NCBI GenBank assembly: GCA_965263335.1
Contig: CBDHHE010000001.1
Span: 124,001 to 188,000, forward strand
Direction of reading: 5' to 3'
Length of the DNA: 64,000 nucleotides
Source of the DNA: Thermohalobaculum sp965263335
Lineage (GTDB): Bacteria; Pseudomonadota; Alphaproteobacteria; Rhodobacterales; Rhodobacteraceae
The notes beneath the pieces are model-generated. The model did not search any database, had not been told where the DNA came from, and was given only the letters and a program-made list of their open reading frames with translations. The translations under genes were made by a program, and so were the position numbers. Below, piece after piece: positions 52,583 to 61,046 of the stretch. Numbering within the stretch: the stretch's first letter is position 1; every line of letters begins with the position of its first letter.

Positions 52583-54586
52583 TCAGGCAGGCACGAGACC
52601 ACGCCCTTCGAGCAGCGCCTCGACTCCGGGCAACTGGCCCCGGAAGCCCGTGTAGGCCTCATCAGGCGGCACACTGCCACCAGCGGCGTAGACGTGCTCG
52701 GACAATCGGGCCGCCGTTGCCGGATCAAAGACGTTTCCGGTTTCCTCGAACGCCCGAAACGCGTCCGCATCCATGACCTCGGACCACATGTATGAGTAGT
52801 AGCCGGCAGAGTAGCCATCGCCGGAGAACACGTGCTGGAAATGCGGACTGCGGTGACGCATGATGATTGCGGCGGGCATGCCAATCCGAGCCAGCACATC
52901 CTTCTCGAACGCAGGTGCATCGAAGCCCTCGGCATCGCCAAGCTGGTGCATCTCCAAATCAACCAGGGCGGATGCCGTGTACTCGACAGTCTTGAACCCC
53001 TGATTGAAGTTCTCGGCCGCGATGATGCGCTCGACCAGTTCCACCGGCATCGGTTCGCCCGTTTCGAAATGGCGGGCGTGTTGCGCAAGGATTTCGGGCA
53101 CGCCCAGCCAGTGCTCGTAGAGCTGGCTCGGCAATTCGACGAAGTCGCGCGCAACCGAGGTGCCGGAGATGAACGGGTACGTCACATCGGACATCAGACC
53201 GTGCAAGGCATGGCCGAACTCATGGAACACCGTACGCGCATCGTCCCAGCTCAGGAGCGCCGGGTCACCTTTGGCAAAGTTGCAGGTGTTGGTGATGACC
53301 GGGCGGCCAGGCTCCCAGAGCGATTGTTGACTTCGCAGAGCGCTCATCCAGGCCCCAGAACGTTTTGAGGGACGCGCGAAGTAGTCGCCAACGAAGAGGC
53401 CAACATGGGTTTTACCGCGGCGCACCTCCCAGGCTCGGGCATCCCGGTGGGGCACCGGAACGTCGACAGGATGAAATGAGAGATCGAACAACCGGCCCGC
53501 GACATCAAACGCAGCCTCGATCACATTGTCGAGCGCGAGATAAGGTTTTATCTCCGCCTCATCGAGGTCGTGTTCGCGTTTGCGCAGCTTCTCGGCGTAG
53601 TAGCGCCAGTCCCAGGGCGCGAGGGTGATGTTGGCGCCCTCCTCGGCTGCAAGGGCCTGCAATGCCTCGGCTTCTTCGCCGGCACGGGCACGGGCAGGCT
53701 CCCACACAGCCATCAACAGCTCACGAACGGCGTCCGGGGTCTTGGCCATCTGATCATCGAGCTTGTAAGCGGCGAAGGTTTCGAACCCGAGAAGCCGGGC
53801 ACGTTCCGCCCGCAGCGCCACGGTTTCGGCGACAATCGGCCAGTTCCCGGTCTCTCCTCGATCGGCCCATGCGCGGAAGGCCTTCTCCCGAAGATCACGG
53901 CGCGCCGAGAAGCTGAGAAACGGCTCGACGGAAGACCGCGAGAGCGTGATCACCCAGCCATCTTTGCCTTGGCGCTCGGCCTCGGCGCGCGCGGCGTCGA
54001 GCAGAAACTGCGGCAGCCCCTCGAGGTCGTCTTCACCCAGCGTCATGGACCACGTGCTTTCGTCTTTCAGCACGTTCTGAGAGAACGCTGTCCCGATCTC
54101 CGACAGACGACCCATGATCGTCTGCACGCGCGATTTCTGGGCGTTGTCCAGTTTCGCACCGGCGCGCACATACATCTTGCGGGTCAGATCGAGAACCCGA
54201 GCCTGCTCGGCACTGAGATCTCCGGGACTGGAGAACACCGCCTCAATTCGCGCAAACATCCGCTCATCTGTAAGCTGACGCGCAAATTGCTGCGTGAGCC
54301 GCGGCGAGACCTCGCGTTCGATTGCCTGAATTTCGTCGTCGGTGTCCGATCCGGCGCGGTTGTAGAAGATCGCGCACACCCGATCGAGCGTCCGGCCGCT
54401 CCGCTCAAGGGCCTCGACCGTGTTGGCAAATGTCGGGGCCGCCGTGTCGGTTGCAATCGCTTCGATCTCGGCGTCCTGTTCGGCAAGTGCCGCATCAAAG
54501 GCCGGGCGGAAGTCATCGTGCCGGATGGCCGAGAAGTCCGGCAAGCCGAACGGACCGTCCCAGGGAGCGAGAAGCGGGTTGGTCAT
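52583..54586 (-). CDS. M3 family metallopeptidase (oligopeptidase A / Dcp type)
   Basis: A 667-residue cytosolic zinc oligopeptidase. The zinc site is FHEFGHALHGL (HEXXH), and the conserved ending YSAGYYSYMWSEVMDADAF is present. Length fits peptidyl-dipeptidase Dcp/oligopeptidase A (about 680). No signal peptide is visible. The ATG at 54586 follows GGAGACCCGCG. It is 11 bases downstream of the GST gene stop, so the two are co-transcribed. Function is likely recycling of peptides left by ATP-dependent proteases. Confidence 0.95.
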   Translation of the reverse strand: MTNPLLAPWDGPFGLPDFSAIRHDDFRPAFDAALAEQDAEIEAIATDTAAPTFANTVEALERSGRTLDRVCAIFYNRAGSDTDDEIQAIEREVSPRLTQQFARQLTDERMFARIEAVFSSPGDLSAEQARVLDLTRKMYVRAGAKLDNAQKSRVQTIMGRLSEIGTAFSQNVLKDESTWSMTLGEDDLEGLPQFLLDAARAEAERQGKDGWVITLSRSSVEPFLSFSARRDLREKAFRAWADRGETGNWPIVAETVALRAERARLLGFETFAAYKLDDQMAKTPDAVRELLMAVWEPARARAGEEAEALQALAAEEGANITLAPWDWRYYAEKLRKREHDLDEAEIKPYLALDNVIEAAFDVAGRLFDLSFHPVDVPVPHRDARAWEVRRGKTHVGLFVGDYFARPSKRSGAWMSALRSQQSLWEPGRPVITNTCNFAKGDPALLSWDDARTVFHEFGHALHGLMSDVTYPFISGTSVARDFVELPSQLYEHWLGVPEILAQHARHFETGEPMPVELVERIIAAENFNQGFKTVEYTASALVDLEMHQLGDAEGFDAPAFEKDVLARIGMPAAIIMRHRSPHFQHVFSGDGYSAGYYSYMWSEVMDADAFRAFEETGNVFDPATAARLSEHVYAAGGSVPPDEAYTGFRGQLPGVEALLEGRGLVPA

Positions 54587-54597
54587 CGCGGGTCTCC

Positions 54598-55224
54598 TTA
54601 GAGCGTTGTGGATGGGCGGGTACGGACCCGCGCGTGCCACTGGGTGAGATGGGCAAGACTGGATGGCACTTGGCGGCCGAGCACCTTAAGGAAGTCAACA
54701 GCCACCAGTGCTGTGATATCTGCAACCGTAAAGCGATCAAGCGCCAGGAAATCGCGCGCAGTCAGACGACGATCAAATTCGGCGAGGCGGTCGTCGATCC
54801 GGTCGGCATTCAACGCCCCCCAGTCGGGACACTGGGTCTCGAGCGCCGCCATTCTGGGATTGGTGTGCCGGAAAGCCTGCGCGATCGTCACGAAAAGCCG
54901 GAACTCCGCTTGGCGCTGCCACATCTCGACTTCGGCGACTTCGGCCGCGCCGGACCCCATCAAGTTGGGCTCCGGATGGAGGGCCTCGAGATAGCGGCAG
55001 ATTGCCTGCGTCTCAAGCAGCCAGGTTCCGTCCGCTAGCTCCAGCGCTGGCACCTGTGCAACCCCCGCTTTGCCAGCATAGGCTGCCTGCTTGTGCTCCC
55101 CCGCCATCAGATTGAGCTCGGTCGTCGCAAGCTCGATTCCCTTCTCGGCGATGAAAATGTCGGTGCGTCTGGGATTCGGCGCACGCTTGGTTGTGTAGTA
55201 GCGCACCGGTGCAGGGAGGGACAT
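54598..55224 (-). CDS. Glutathione S-transferase family protein
   Basis: A 208-residue two-domain GST: an N-terminal thioredoxin-like domain (RYYTTKRAPNPRRTDIFIAE, with VAQVPALELADGTWLLETQAI supplying the cis-Pro and glutathione contacts) and an all-helical C-terminal domain (LALDRFTVADITALVAVDF is the N-capping box region). The reaction and substrate are unknown. The ATG at 55224 follows CAGGGAGGGACAT-like bases on the minus strand's complement and gives the proper fold start; a longer reading is not GST-like. It is upstream of the M3 peptidase gene and divergent from a small membrane-protein gene. Confidence 0.9.
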   Translation of the reverse strand: MSLPAPVRYYTTKRAPNPRRTDIFIAEKGIELATTELNLMAGEHKQAAYAGKAGVAQVPALELADGTWLLETQAICRYLEALHPEPNLMGSGAAEVAEVEMWQRQAEFRLFVTIAQAFRHTNPRMAALETQCPDWGALNADRIDDRLAEFDRRLTARDFLALDRFTVADITALVAVDFLKVLGRQVPSSLAHLTQWHARVRTRPSTTL

Positions 55225-55305
55225 GCAGGGCTCCGTTGGTTCTCGCGGATTTTTTGCATCGCACTTTGGGTTGAACCCGACAAGGCGAAACCAGATGTGC
55301 ACCGG

Positions 55306-55659
55306 ATGGGATGGCCTGAGATCATCTTGTGCAGCCTTCTGGTCCTGGCATTCTTTTCTGCGGTTTTCGACAAGGAGCAGGACCGCCGGAACTTCTGGGT
55401 CATGTTGGCTGCCACCATAGGAATGCATGCTCTGTTCTGGTGGGGTGGCTATTATGTTGCTGTGCCCGCCGTTCTGGCCGGGACCACGCCTTGGGTACAA
55501 ATCTGGCCACAGCTGGGCATGATCGCGCTTAGTCTGGTTCGACTGGTCCGGTCTGGGATCATCCATGGAAGCCTCAGCAACCCCGGATCACCCGTTCGCT
55601 TTCTGGTTGGGGCGACGCCATATGTCACCCTGTTGATCATCGGTGGGTTCTTCGACTAG
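55306..55659 (+). CDS. Hypothetical small membrane protein
   Basis: I do not recognise this 117-residue protein. It has four likely hydrophobic segments: EIILCSLLVLAFFSAVF, FWVMLAATIGMHALFWWGGY, LGMIALSLVRLVRSG and YVTLLIIGGFF, so it should be an integral inner-membrane protein. The ATG at 55306 is chosen because the upstream part of the frame overlaps the divergent GST gene. No neighbours clarify its role. Confidence 0.65.
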   Translation: MGWPEIILCSLLVLAFFSAVFDKEQDRRNFWVMLAATIGMHALFWWGGYYVAVPAVLAGTTPWVQIWPQLGMIALSLVRLVRSGIIHGSLSNPGSPVRFLVGATPYVTLLIIGGFFD

Positions 55660-55665
55660 CGGCGC

Positions 55666-55863
55666 TCAAGCAGGGACCGCGACAATGGCCTGAATGCTGA
55701 CCAATGCCAGGGCCCACGTGCCGCCCAGCGCATGGTCCAGGATCGGGAAACCAGCCAAGCCGATGCCATATCGCCAGAACGTTTTGGTACGGTGCCAAAC
55801 CGGACGATCCAGTTTCTCAAATGCGCGCGCAGACCAGATGGGCGCCCCTGATGCGTCCGCCAA
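55666..55863 (-). CDS. Possible small hypothetical protein
   Basis: A 65-residue frame with a polar N-terminal half (FEKLDRPVWHRTKTFWRYG) and a hydrophobic C-terminal half (TWALALVSIQAIVAVPA) that could be a membrane anchor. The composition looks protein-like and unlike the shadow frames around it. The only available start is a TTG at 55863 without a clear ribosome-binding site. It fills an otherwise empty 270-base gap between the small membrane-protein gene and pyrB. Not recognised. Confidence 0.3.
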   Translation of the reverse strand: MADASGAPIWSARAFEKLDRPVWHRTKTFWRYGIGLAGFPILDHALGGTWALALVSIQAIVAVPA

Positions 55864-55929
55864 GTCCGAGCAGCGCTTGCAGGGAATTCGTCACACGCGT
55901 ATAGACGGTGCGATCTGTACGGGGCGCCC

Positions 55930-56868
55930 ATGTTCGCACACCGCCATCTTCTCGGCATCGCGCCACTTAAGCCCGAGGAGATCACGCAGATCCTCGATCT
56001 GTCCGATCACTATGCTGCGCTGAACAGGCGGCGTGAAAAACACAAGGACGTGCTGCACGGACTCACGCAGATCAATCTGTTTTTCGAGAACTCCACTCGA
56101 ACCCAGGCGAGCTTTGAGCTCGCGGGCAAGCGCCTGGGCGCAGATGTCATGAACATGGCCGTCAAGGCGTCATCGATGCAGAAGGGCGAGACGCTCATCG
56201 ATACCGCTCTGACGCTGAACGCGATGCATCCCGATCTTCTGGTGGTGCGCCACCAAAGCTCGGGAGCGGTGGCGCTTCTGTCCCAGAAAGTGAACTGCGC
56301 GGTGCTCAATGCGGGTGACGGGCGCCACGAACACCCAACGCAGGCTCTGCTCGACGCTCTGACCATCCGACGGCGAAAGGGACGGCTTCATCGGCTCACC
56401 ATCGCGATCTGTGGGGACATCGCGAACTCGCGTGTCGCACGCTCGAACATTCTGTGTCTCAACAAGATGGAGAACAGGGTTCGTGTGATCGCGCCGCCAA
56501 CGCTGCTGCCCAGTGGCATCGACCGCTTTGGCGTCGAAGTCTTCACGGACATGGAGGAGGGTCTGAAAGACTGCGACGTGGTGATGATGCTGCGCATTCA
56601 GAACGAAAGGCTGACCGGCCTCGCGATCCCGTCGACACGCGAGTATTACCACCGCTATGGATTGACCGCAGAGAAACTCGCATCAGCCCGCGAAGATGCC
56701 ATCGTCATGCATCCGGGCCCGATGAACCGCGGGGTGGAGATAGACGCTGAGGTGGCCGACGATGTCGTCCGTTCGGTGATCCGCGAACAGGTCGAAATGG
56801 GCGTGGCCGTACGCATGGCCTGCATGGACTTGCTTGCGCGATCCCCCGGCTGCATTGATGCGGCATGA
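55930..56868 (+). CDS. pyrB: Aspartate carbamoyltransferase catalytic subunit
   Basis: A 312-residue ATCase catalytic chain that makes N-carbamoyl-aspartate in pyrimidine synthesis. The carbamoyl-phosphate loop FFENSTRTQASFE is near 51-63, the carbamoyl-phosphate contact HPTQALLDAL near 134-143, the aspartate-site segment MMLRIQNER near 217, and MHPGPMNRGVEI near the end. There is no pyrI gene. In this gene order ATCase usually assembles with the non-catalytic DHOase-like protein encoded further downstream. The start ATG at 55930 has GGGGCGCCC upstream (weak). Confidence 0.96.
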   Translation: MFAHRHLLGIAPLKPEEITQILDLSDHYAALNRRREKHKDVLHGLTQINLFFENSTRTQASFELAGKRLGADVMNMAVKASSMQKGETLIDTALTLNAMHPDLLVVRHQSSGAVALLSQKVNCAVLNAGDGRHEHPTQALLDALTIRRRKGRLHRLTIAICGDIANSRVARSNILCLNKMENRVRVIAPPTLLPSGIDRFGVEVFTDMEEGLKDCDVVMMLRIQNERLTGLAIPSTREYYHRYGLTAEKLASAREDAIVMHPGPMNRGVEIDAEVADDVVRSVIREQVEMGVAVRMACMDLLARSPGCIDAA

Positions 56869-57067
56869 TGTAGTTCGATACTGTCTGCTTGGCGCTGAGA
56901 CGTCGTGCACGGTACGTCACGGAGAACCCAGACCGATGAGGCCGGCGCGGAGGCGACAACCGACAACGCGGGACTTCGCAGGGCGGCTGCGCCCGGCGCA
57001 GCCATCTCGCGTCTGCTTCGGGCACAACGCCGGCGAGACCGATGTTGATTTTTGGCGCACGCATCTG

Positions 57068-57688
57068 ATGGATCAGGAGCGGCTGATCTGGGTCGGTCGT
57101 CCCGAACCGGACCGGGTTTCAACACAGGCAGTCGCCTTTGGTGTCTCGATTATGGCGGCCTTGATTGCACTGACGCTCGTGTGGGCCAATCCAGGCAACC
57201 AAACCTTCATTGTTGTCGCGATCGTCCTTGTTGTGATCGCTGTGTGTCTCCTGTTCGTTCACCTCCATTTGCGCAAGGAAAAGGAAGAACTTGCGGACAT
57301 GCGCTACGCGGTGGCGGAGTTGGCGGTCCTGATGTTCACGGGCCTTCCCCACGAGCGGCCGAATCGGTGGACGCTGGGTCGCGGCGCCAAGATCAATGTG
57401 ATTGATCGTGGTAACGATCTCTTCTGCGTTGTTATGGGCAATCCCTGCGCCGTTGAAGACGAAGAGGACGAGGACGACTTCAGGCCGCAGGACCATATCG
57501 AGACGTATCTTGAGCTCTCAGACTACGATATGGAGGACTTCTCGTACGACGATGAGACACCTCCGATCGCAGTTTTTGACGTGCTCGGTGAATCGCAGGT
57601 CGAAGCACTCCACGTGGCGCTTGGGCTGCCTTGGCCGGAGCCACCGGAGCCCGAATGCGAGGACACCGGCGCCGAGGTGACGTCTTGA
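57068..57688 (+). CDS. Hypothetical two-helix membrane protein between pyrB and pyrC-like gene
   Basis: I do not recognise this 206-residue protein. It starts MDQERLIWVGRPEPDRVSTQ, has two consecutive membrane helices (AVAFGVSIMAALIALTLVWA and FIVVAIVLVVIAVCLLFVHL), a cytosolic mixed domain, and a very acidic tail (EDEEDEDDF and later). The start is uncertain: ATG 57068 gives a compact protein; ATG 56936 would add 44 residues that look non-coding. Its stop overlaps the TTG start of the pyrC-like gene, so the two are coupled. It interrupts an otherwise standard pyrB-pyrC order. Confidence 0.75.
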   Translation: MDQERLIWVGRPEPDRVSTQAVAFGVSIMAALIALTLVWANPGNQTFIVVAIVLVVIAVCLLFVHLHLRKEKEELADMRYAVAELAVLMFTGLPHERPNRWTLGRGAKINVIDRGNDLFCVVMGNPCAVEDEEDEDDFRPQDHIETYLELSDYDMEDFSYDDETPPIAVFDVLGESQVEALHVALGLPWPEPPEPECEDTGAEVTS

Positions 57689-58964
57689 CGCCGGTTCATC
57701 TTCTCAATGCCCGCCTCATCGATCCGGTGACAGGCTATGACGGTCCAGGGGCATTGCGCATTGCGGGTGCGGTGATCGCGGACGTGGTGCGCGGCCCGTC
57801 GCCTGACCCCGGCGAAGGTGTCATGGTGGACTGCGCAGGCAAGGTGCTCGCCCCCGGCATCGTCGACATGCGCGTGTTCGTGGGCGAGCCGGGCGCACGA
57901 CATCGCGAGAGCTATCGCTCTGCGGGTCAAGCCGCTGCCGCAGGCGGTGTGACGACCATCGTTGCACAACCCGACACCGATCCGCCTCTGGATGATCCCG
58001 CACTCGTGCAGTTTGCTCTTTCGCGTGCTCGGGAGGTTTCGGCCGTACATGTGCATGCGATGGGCGCGCTCACCCTCGGCCTGAGGGGCGCCGAGATGAC
58101 CGAGCAACAGTTCTTGCTGGACGCAGGTGCGGTTGCACTGACGGATGCCGACCACGCCATCGCTGATGCACGGGTGATGCGGGCCTGCATGACCTATGCC
58201 CAAGCCACCGACGCCCTTGTGGTTCATCATCCACAGGACCCGGCCCTGAGCCGAGGCGCGTGCGCCACGAGCGGCGAGTTTGCGTCCCGGCTCGCGCTGC
58301 CATCGGTGCCGGCGATCGCCGAGCGCATTCTGCTGGAACGCGATCTGGCGCTGTCCGAAAGCACAGGGGCGCGTTACCATGCCGATCAGGTGTCAACGGA
58401 TGCAGCCCTCGGTCCTCTGGCCCGCGCCCGCGATGCGGGACTGGCCGTGACGGCCGGCACGTCGATCCATCATCTTACCCTCAACGAGTTCGACATTGCG
58501 GACTATCGGAGCTTCTTCAAGCTGACACCACCGCTCAGAGCGGAAACCGATCGCACTGCCGTGGTGGATGCCCTGGCCACTGGTCTGATCGACGTCATCG
58601 TCTCCTCACACCTGCCGCAGGACGAGGAAGCCAAGCGCTTGCCCTTCGAGGAGGCGGCGACAGGGGCCGTCGGCCTCGAGACCTTCCTCCCAGCCTGTCT
58701 GCGGCTGGTGCATGCGGGTCAGCTTGATCTGGTGACACTCTTCCAACGGGCCTCGCACACGCCGGCGAAGCTCCTTGGGTTGCCCGGGGGCGACTCGCAC
58801 CGGGTGCGCCGGCGGATCTTGTGCTCCTGGACCCAGAAACACCTTTTGTGCTCGACCGGGACAAATTGCGATCACGCTCCAAGAACACCCCGTTTGACAG
58901 GACCCGCATGCAGGGCCGCGTGCTGGGAACCTGGGTCGACGGGGTGCGGGTTTTTGGGGACTGA
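57685..58964 (+). CDS. Non-catalytic dihydroorotase-like protein (PyrC', ATCase partner), frameshifted
   Basis: Alphaproteobacterial PyrC-like protein of about 426 residues that stabilises ATCase rather than acting as dihydroorotase. The metal-binding HxH of true enzymes is replaced (VDMRVFVGEPG), and the late DHAPH-type motif reads SSHLPQDEE. The frame is intact to HTPAKLLGLPGG. It is then lost in a GGGGG run (58786-58790); one extra G restores a perfect ending (RLAPGAPADLVLLDP to VDGVRVFGD and stop at 58964, three bases before plsY). A sequencing indel, a true mutation or -1 slippage are all possible. TTG start at 57685, with GAGGTGA upstream. Confidence 0.88.
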
Positions 58965-58967
58965 GCA

Positions 58968-59582
58968 ATGCTGCACACGATCATGGGCATGGAACGCGCG
59001 CTGCCCTGGCTCGCTCTGGCATTTGCTGCGGGTTACGTGTTTGGCTCGGTTCCGGTTGGCATCATCGTCTCCAGGGTGTTCGGGCTTGGCGATCTGCGTC
59101 AGATCGGTTCTGGCAACATCGGTGCGACGAACGTGCTTCGCACAGGCAGCAAGCTCGCCGCCGCTCTGACACTTCTGGGCGATGCGGCAAAGGGGTTTGT
59201 GCCGGTCTGGCTCTTTCTGGGTTGGGGTGATCTTGCGGCGCAACTCGCAGGCCTCGGCGCATTCATCGGACACTGCTTCCCCGTCTGGCTGAGGTTTCGA
59301 GGCGGCAAGGGCGTCGCGACATTTCTCGGCGTTGCACTCGGCCTCCACTGGCCAGCGTTCGCTTTGACATGCCTGACATGGCTCGTGACCGCGGGCGTAT
59401 GGCGAATTTCGTCAGCCGCCGCACTGGTGGCCTCCCTGTCAGCACCACTCTGGCTGATGTTGCTCCAGCGCTGGGAAGCCGTCCTGGTCGTGCTCATCCT
59501 GACCGTGGGGGTCTGGCTGCGGCATTCCAGCAACATCCGCCGATTGATACGGGGCGAAGAGCCAAAGATCGGGAACCAATAG
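58968..59582 (+). CDS. plsY: Glycerol-3-phosphate acyltransferase PlsY
   Basis: A 204-residue integral membrane acyltransferase that transfers the acyl group from acyl-phosphate to glycerol 3-phosphate, the first step of phospholipid synthesis. The signatures are GYVFGSVPVGIIVSR, IGSGNIGATNVLRTGSK and LRFRGGKGVATFLGV, with about five membrane helices. The start ATG at 58968 lies three bases after the restored pyrC-like stop; ATG at 58986 (MERALPW) is an alternative. The upstream frameshifted reading would run over its start, which supports the deletion view. Confidence 0.95.
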   Translation: MLHTIMGMERALPWLALAFAAGYVFGSVPVGIIVSRVFGLGDLRQIGSGNIGATNVLRTGSKLAAALTLLGDAAKGFVPVWLFLGWGDLAAQLAGLGAFIGHCFPVWLRFRGGKGVATFLGVALGLHWPAFALTCLTWLVTAGVWRISSAAALVASLSAPLWLMLLQRWEAVLVVLILTVGVWLRHSSNIRRLIRGEEPKIGNQ

Positions 59583-59598
59583 AAGGTAAACGTCTCCG

Positions 59599-59615
59599 TT
59601 AACCCTGCCTTAACC
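59599..59615 (+). promoter_or_regulatory. CtrA box upstream of dprA
   Basis: TTAACC-CTGCC-TTAACC is a perfect direct repeat matching the CtrA consensus (TTAA-N7-TTAA). It ends 40 bases before the dprA ATG. A TATTGC -10-like hexamer follows at 59624-59629, so the box overlaps the -35 position, the normal place for CtrA activation. Confidence 0.75.
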
Positions 59616-59655
59616 ACGCTCCCTATTGCTAGGCTCGAGCAAAGGGAGATGCGCC

Positions 59656-60879
59656 ATGTCCGTTGCAGCACCGATCGTCGAAGCCGTACCAGCCCCGGCG
59701 CAAAAAACCTCGACGACTTCTGTTTCCGAAACCGAGCGTTTTGCACGTCTGCGCCTTGCGCGAAGCCACAATGTAGGCCCTCGCACCTACCAGCATCTGA
59801 TGCGACGGTTTCGAACTGCAGAAGCGGCGCTGGAAGCCTTGCCGTCAATGGCAGCTCGCGGTGGCAGATCCGGCTATCTGGTTTGCCCGGAAGAAGACGC
59901 CACCGGTGAACTGGAGGCCGCGAAGAAAACCGGAGCGAAGCTGCTGCAGATCGGCGATCGCGACTATCCGGAGCGTCTGGCGCGGATCGACGGGCCGCCT
60001 CCGGCCCTTTGGATGATCGGCGACGGTGCGATCTTTCAGCGGCCATCGGTCGCAATCGTTGGAGCCCGCAACGCGTCGGCGTTGGGGTTGCGGACCTCAC
60101 GGCGCCTGGCACGCGAGCTTGGAAGCGAGGGATGGGCCGTGGTGTCGGGTCTCGCACGCGGGATCGATACCGCGGCCCACGAGGCGAGTCTCGAGACCGG
60201 CACGCTTGCTGTGATGGCGGGCGGGGTCGATTGTGCATACCCGCCTGAGAACGAAGAGCTTGCCAGAATGATTGGCGAGAAAGGTGCCCTGATCTCGGAG
60301 TGCCCGATCGGCATGGAGCCGACATCGCGCCACTTCCCACGACGCAACCGACTGATCTCGGGCCTGAGCGACGGCGTCGTGCTGATTGAGGCGGCAGCCC
60401 GCTCCGGCAGCCTCATCACCGCGCGCTTTGCACTCGAGCAGGGCCGCGAGGCAATGGCCTGCCCCGGCGCACCAGAGGATCCGAGGGCTGCTGGCTGCAA
60501 CGCACTGATCCGAGATGGCGCCGCCCTGATCCGCAACGCTGAAGATGTGGTCGCAGCCCTGTCTACGCCAGCGCTGCCGGGCCTCGCCGAGGATGGCGAT
60601 GACTTTCTGTTCGATGCCGATACCTTCGGTGACACCCGTCTCGAAGACGATTATGCAGCGCTTGCGGACTTCGAGCCCGAAGGCGCGGACGCGAACGCCG
60701 CCCTGTCCGATCAGCTCCTGCGCCTCGTCGGTCCACAACCCGTCGAGATCGATGAGATCGCACGGCAATGCGGCGCCACACCGGCAGAGTTGTCGCTTTC
60801 GATTCTCGAGCTCGAACTGGCGGGTCGCCTCGAGATCATTACAGGCGGCATGATCGCGCGAACTTCAGCCGACGCCTGA
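59656..60879 (+). CDS. dprA: DNA-processing protein DprA
   Basis: A 407-residue DprA that loads RecA on incoming single-stranded DNA during transformation or gene-transfer-agent uptake. The Rossmann-like DNA-binding core carries VAIVGARNAS, SGLARGIDTAAHEASL, HFPRRNRLISGLSDGVV and EAAARSGSLITARFALEQGR. After an acidic linker, the last 65 residues form the DprA winged-helix domain. The N-terminal 60 residues include a helix-hairpin part (NVGPRTYQHLMRRF). ATG 59656 follows GGGAG. It is preceded by a perfect CtrA box, and topA follows. Confidence 0.95.
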   Translation: MSVAAPIVEAVPAPAQKTSTTSVSETERFARLRLARSHNVGPRTYQHLMRRFRTAEAALEALPSMAARGGRSGYLVCPEEDATGELEAAKKTGAKLLQIGDRDYPERLARIDGPPPALWMIGDGAIFQRPSVAIVGARNASALGLRTSRRLARELGSEGWAVVSGLARGIDTAAHEASLETGTLAVMAGGVDCAYPPENEELARMIGEKGALISECPIGMEPTSRHFPRRNRLISGLSDGVVLIEAAARSGSLITARFALEQGREAMACPGAPEDPRAAGCNALIRDGAALIRNAEDVVAALSTPALPGLAEDGDDFLFDADTFGDTRLEDDYAALADFEPEGADANAALSDQLLRLVGPQPVEIDEIARQCGATPAELSLSILELELAGRLEIITGGMIARTSADA

Positions 60880-61046
60880 CGACGCGGGCCGAACGCACTC
60901 CCGCGACAGAGCGGACATTGACAGCGGCCCGGCACTGACCCATTTTCTCCCGCGCTGCACAATGCAGAGTCAACGGTGCGTGCCGAGTGGTACAGCCGGA
61001 TGCGTGATCCGCGCCACCCTGTGTGGCGCCGGACGAGGAGAAGTGT

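Noticed and set aside
58791..59169. Extension of the pyrC-like frame past the G run into plsY
   Set aside because: Its translation is Cys/Arg-rich, unrelated to the family and overlaps plsY; the +1 frame gives the expected C-terminus.
59099..60340. Long open frame (about 413 codons) on the minus strand opposite plsY and dprA
   Set aside because: An antisense shadow of two well-supported genes in GC-rich DNA; the translation is Arg/Ser/Pro-rich without domains.
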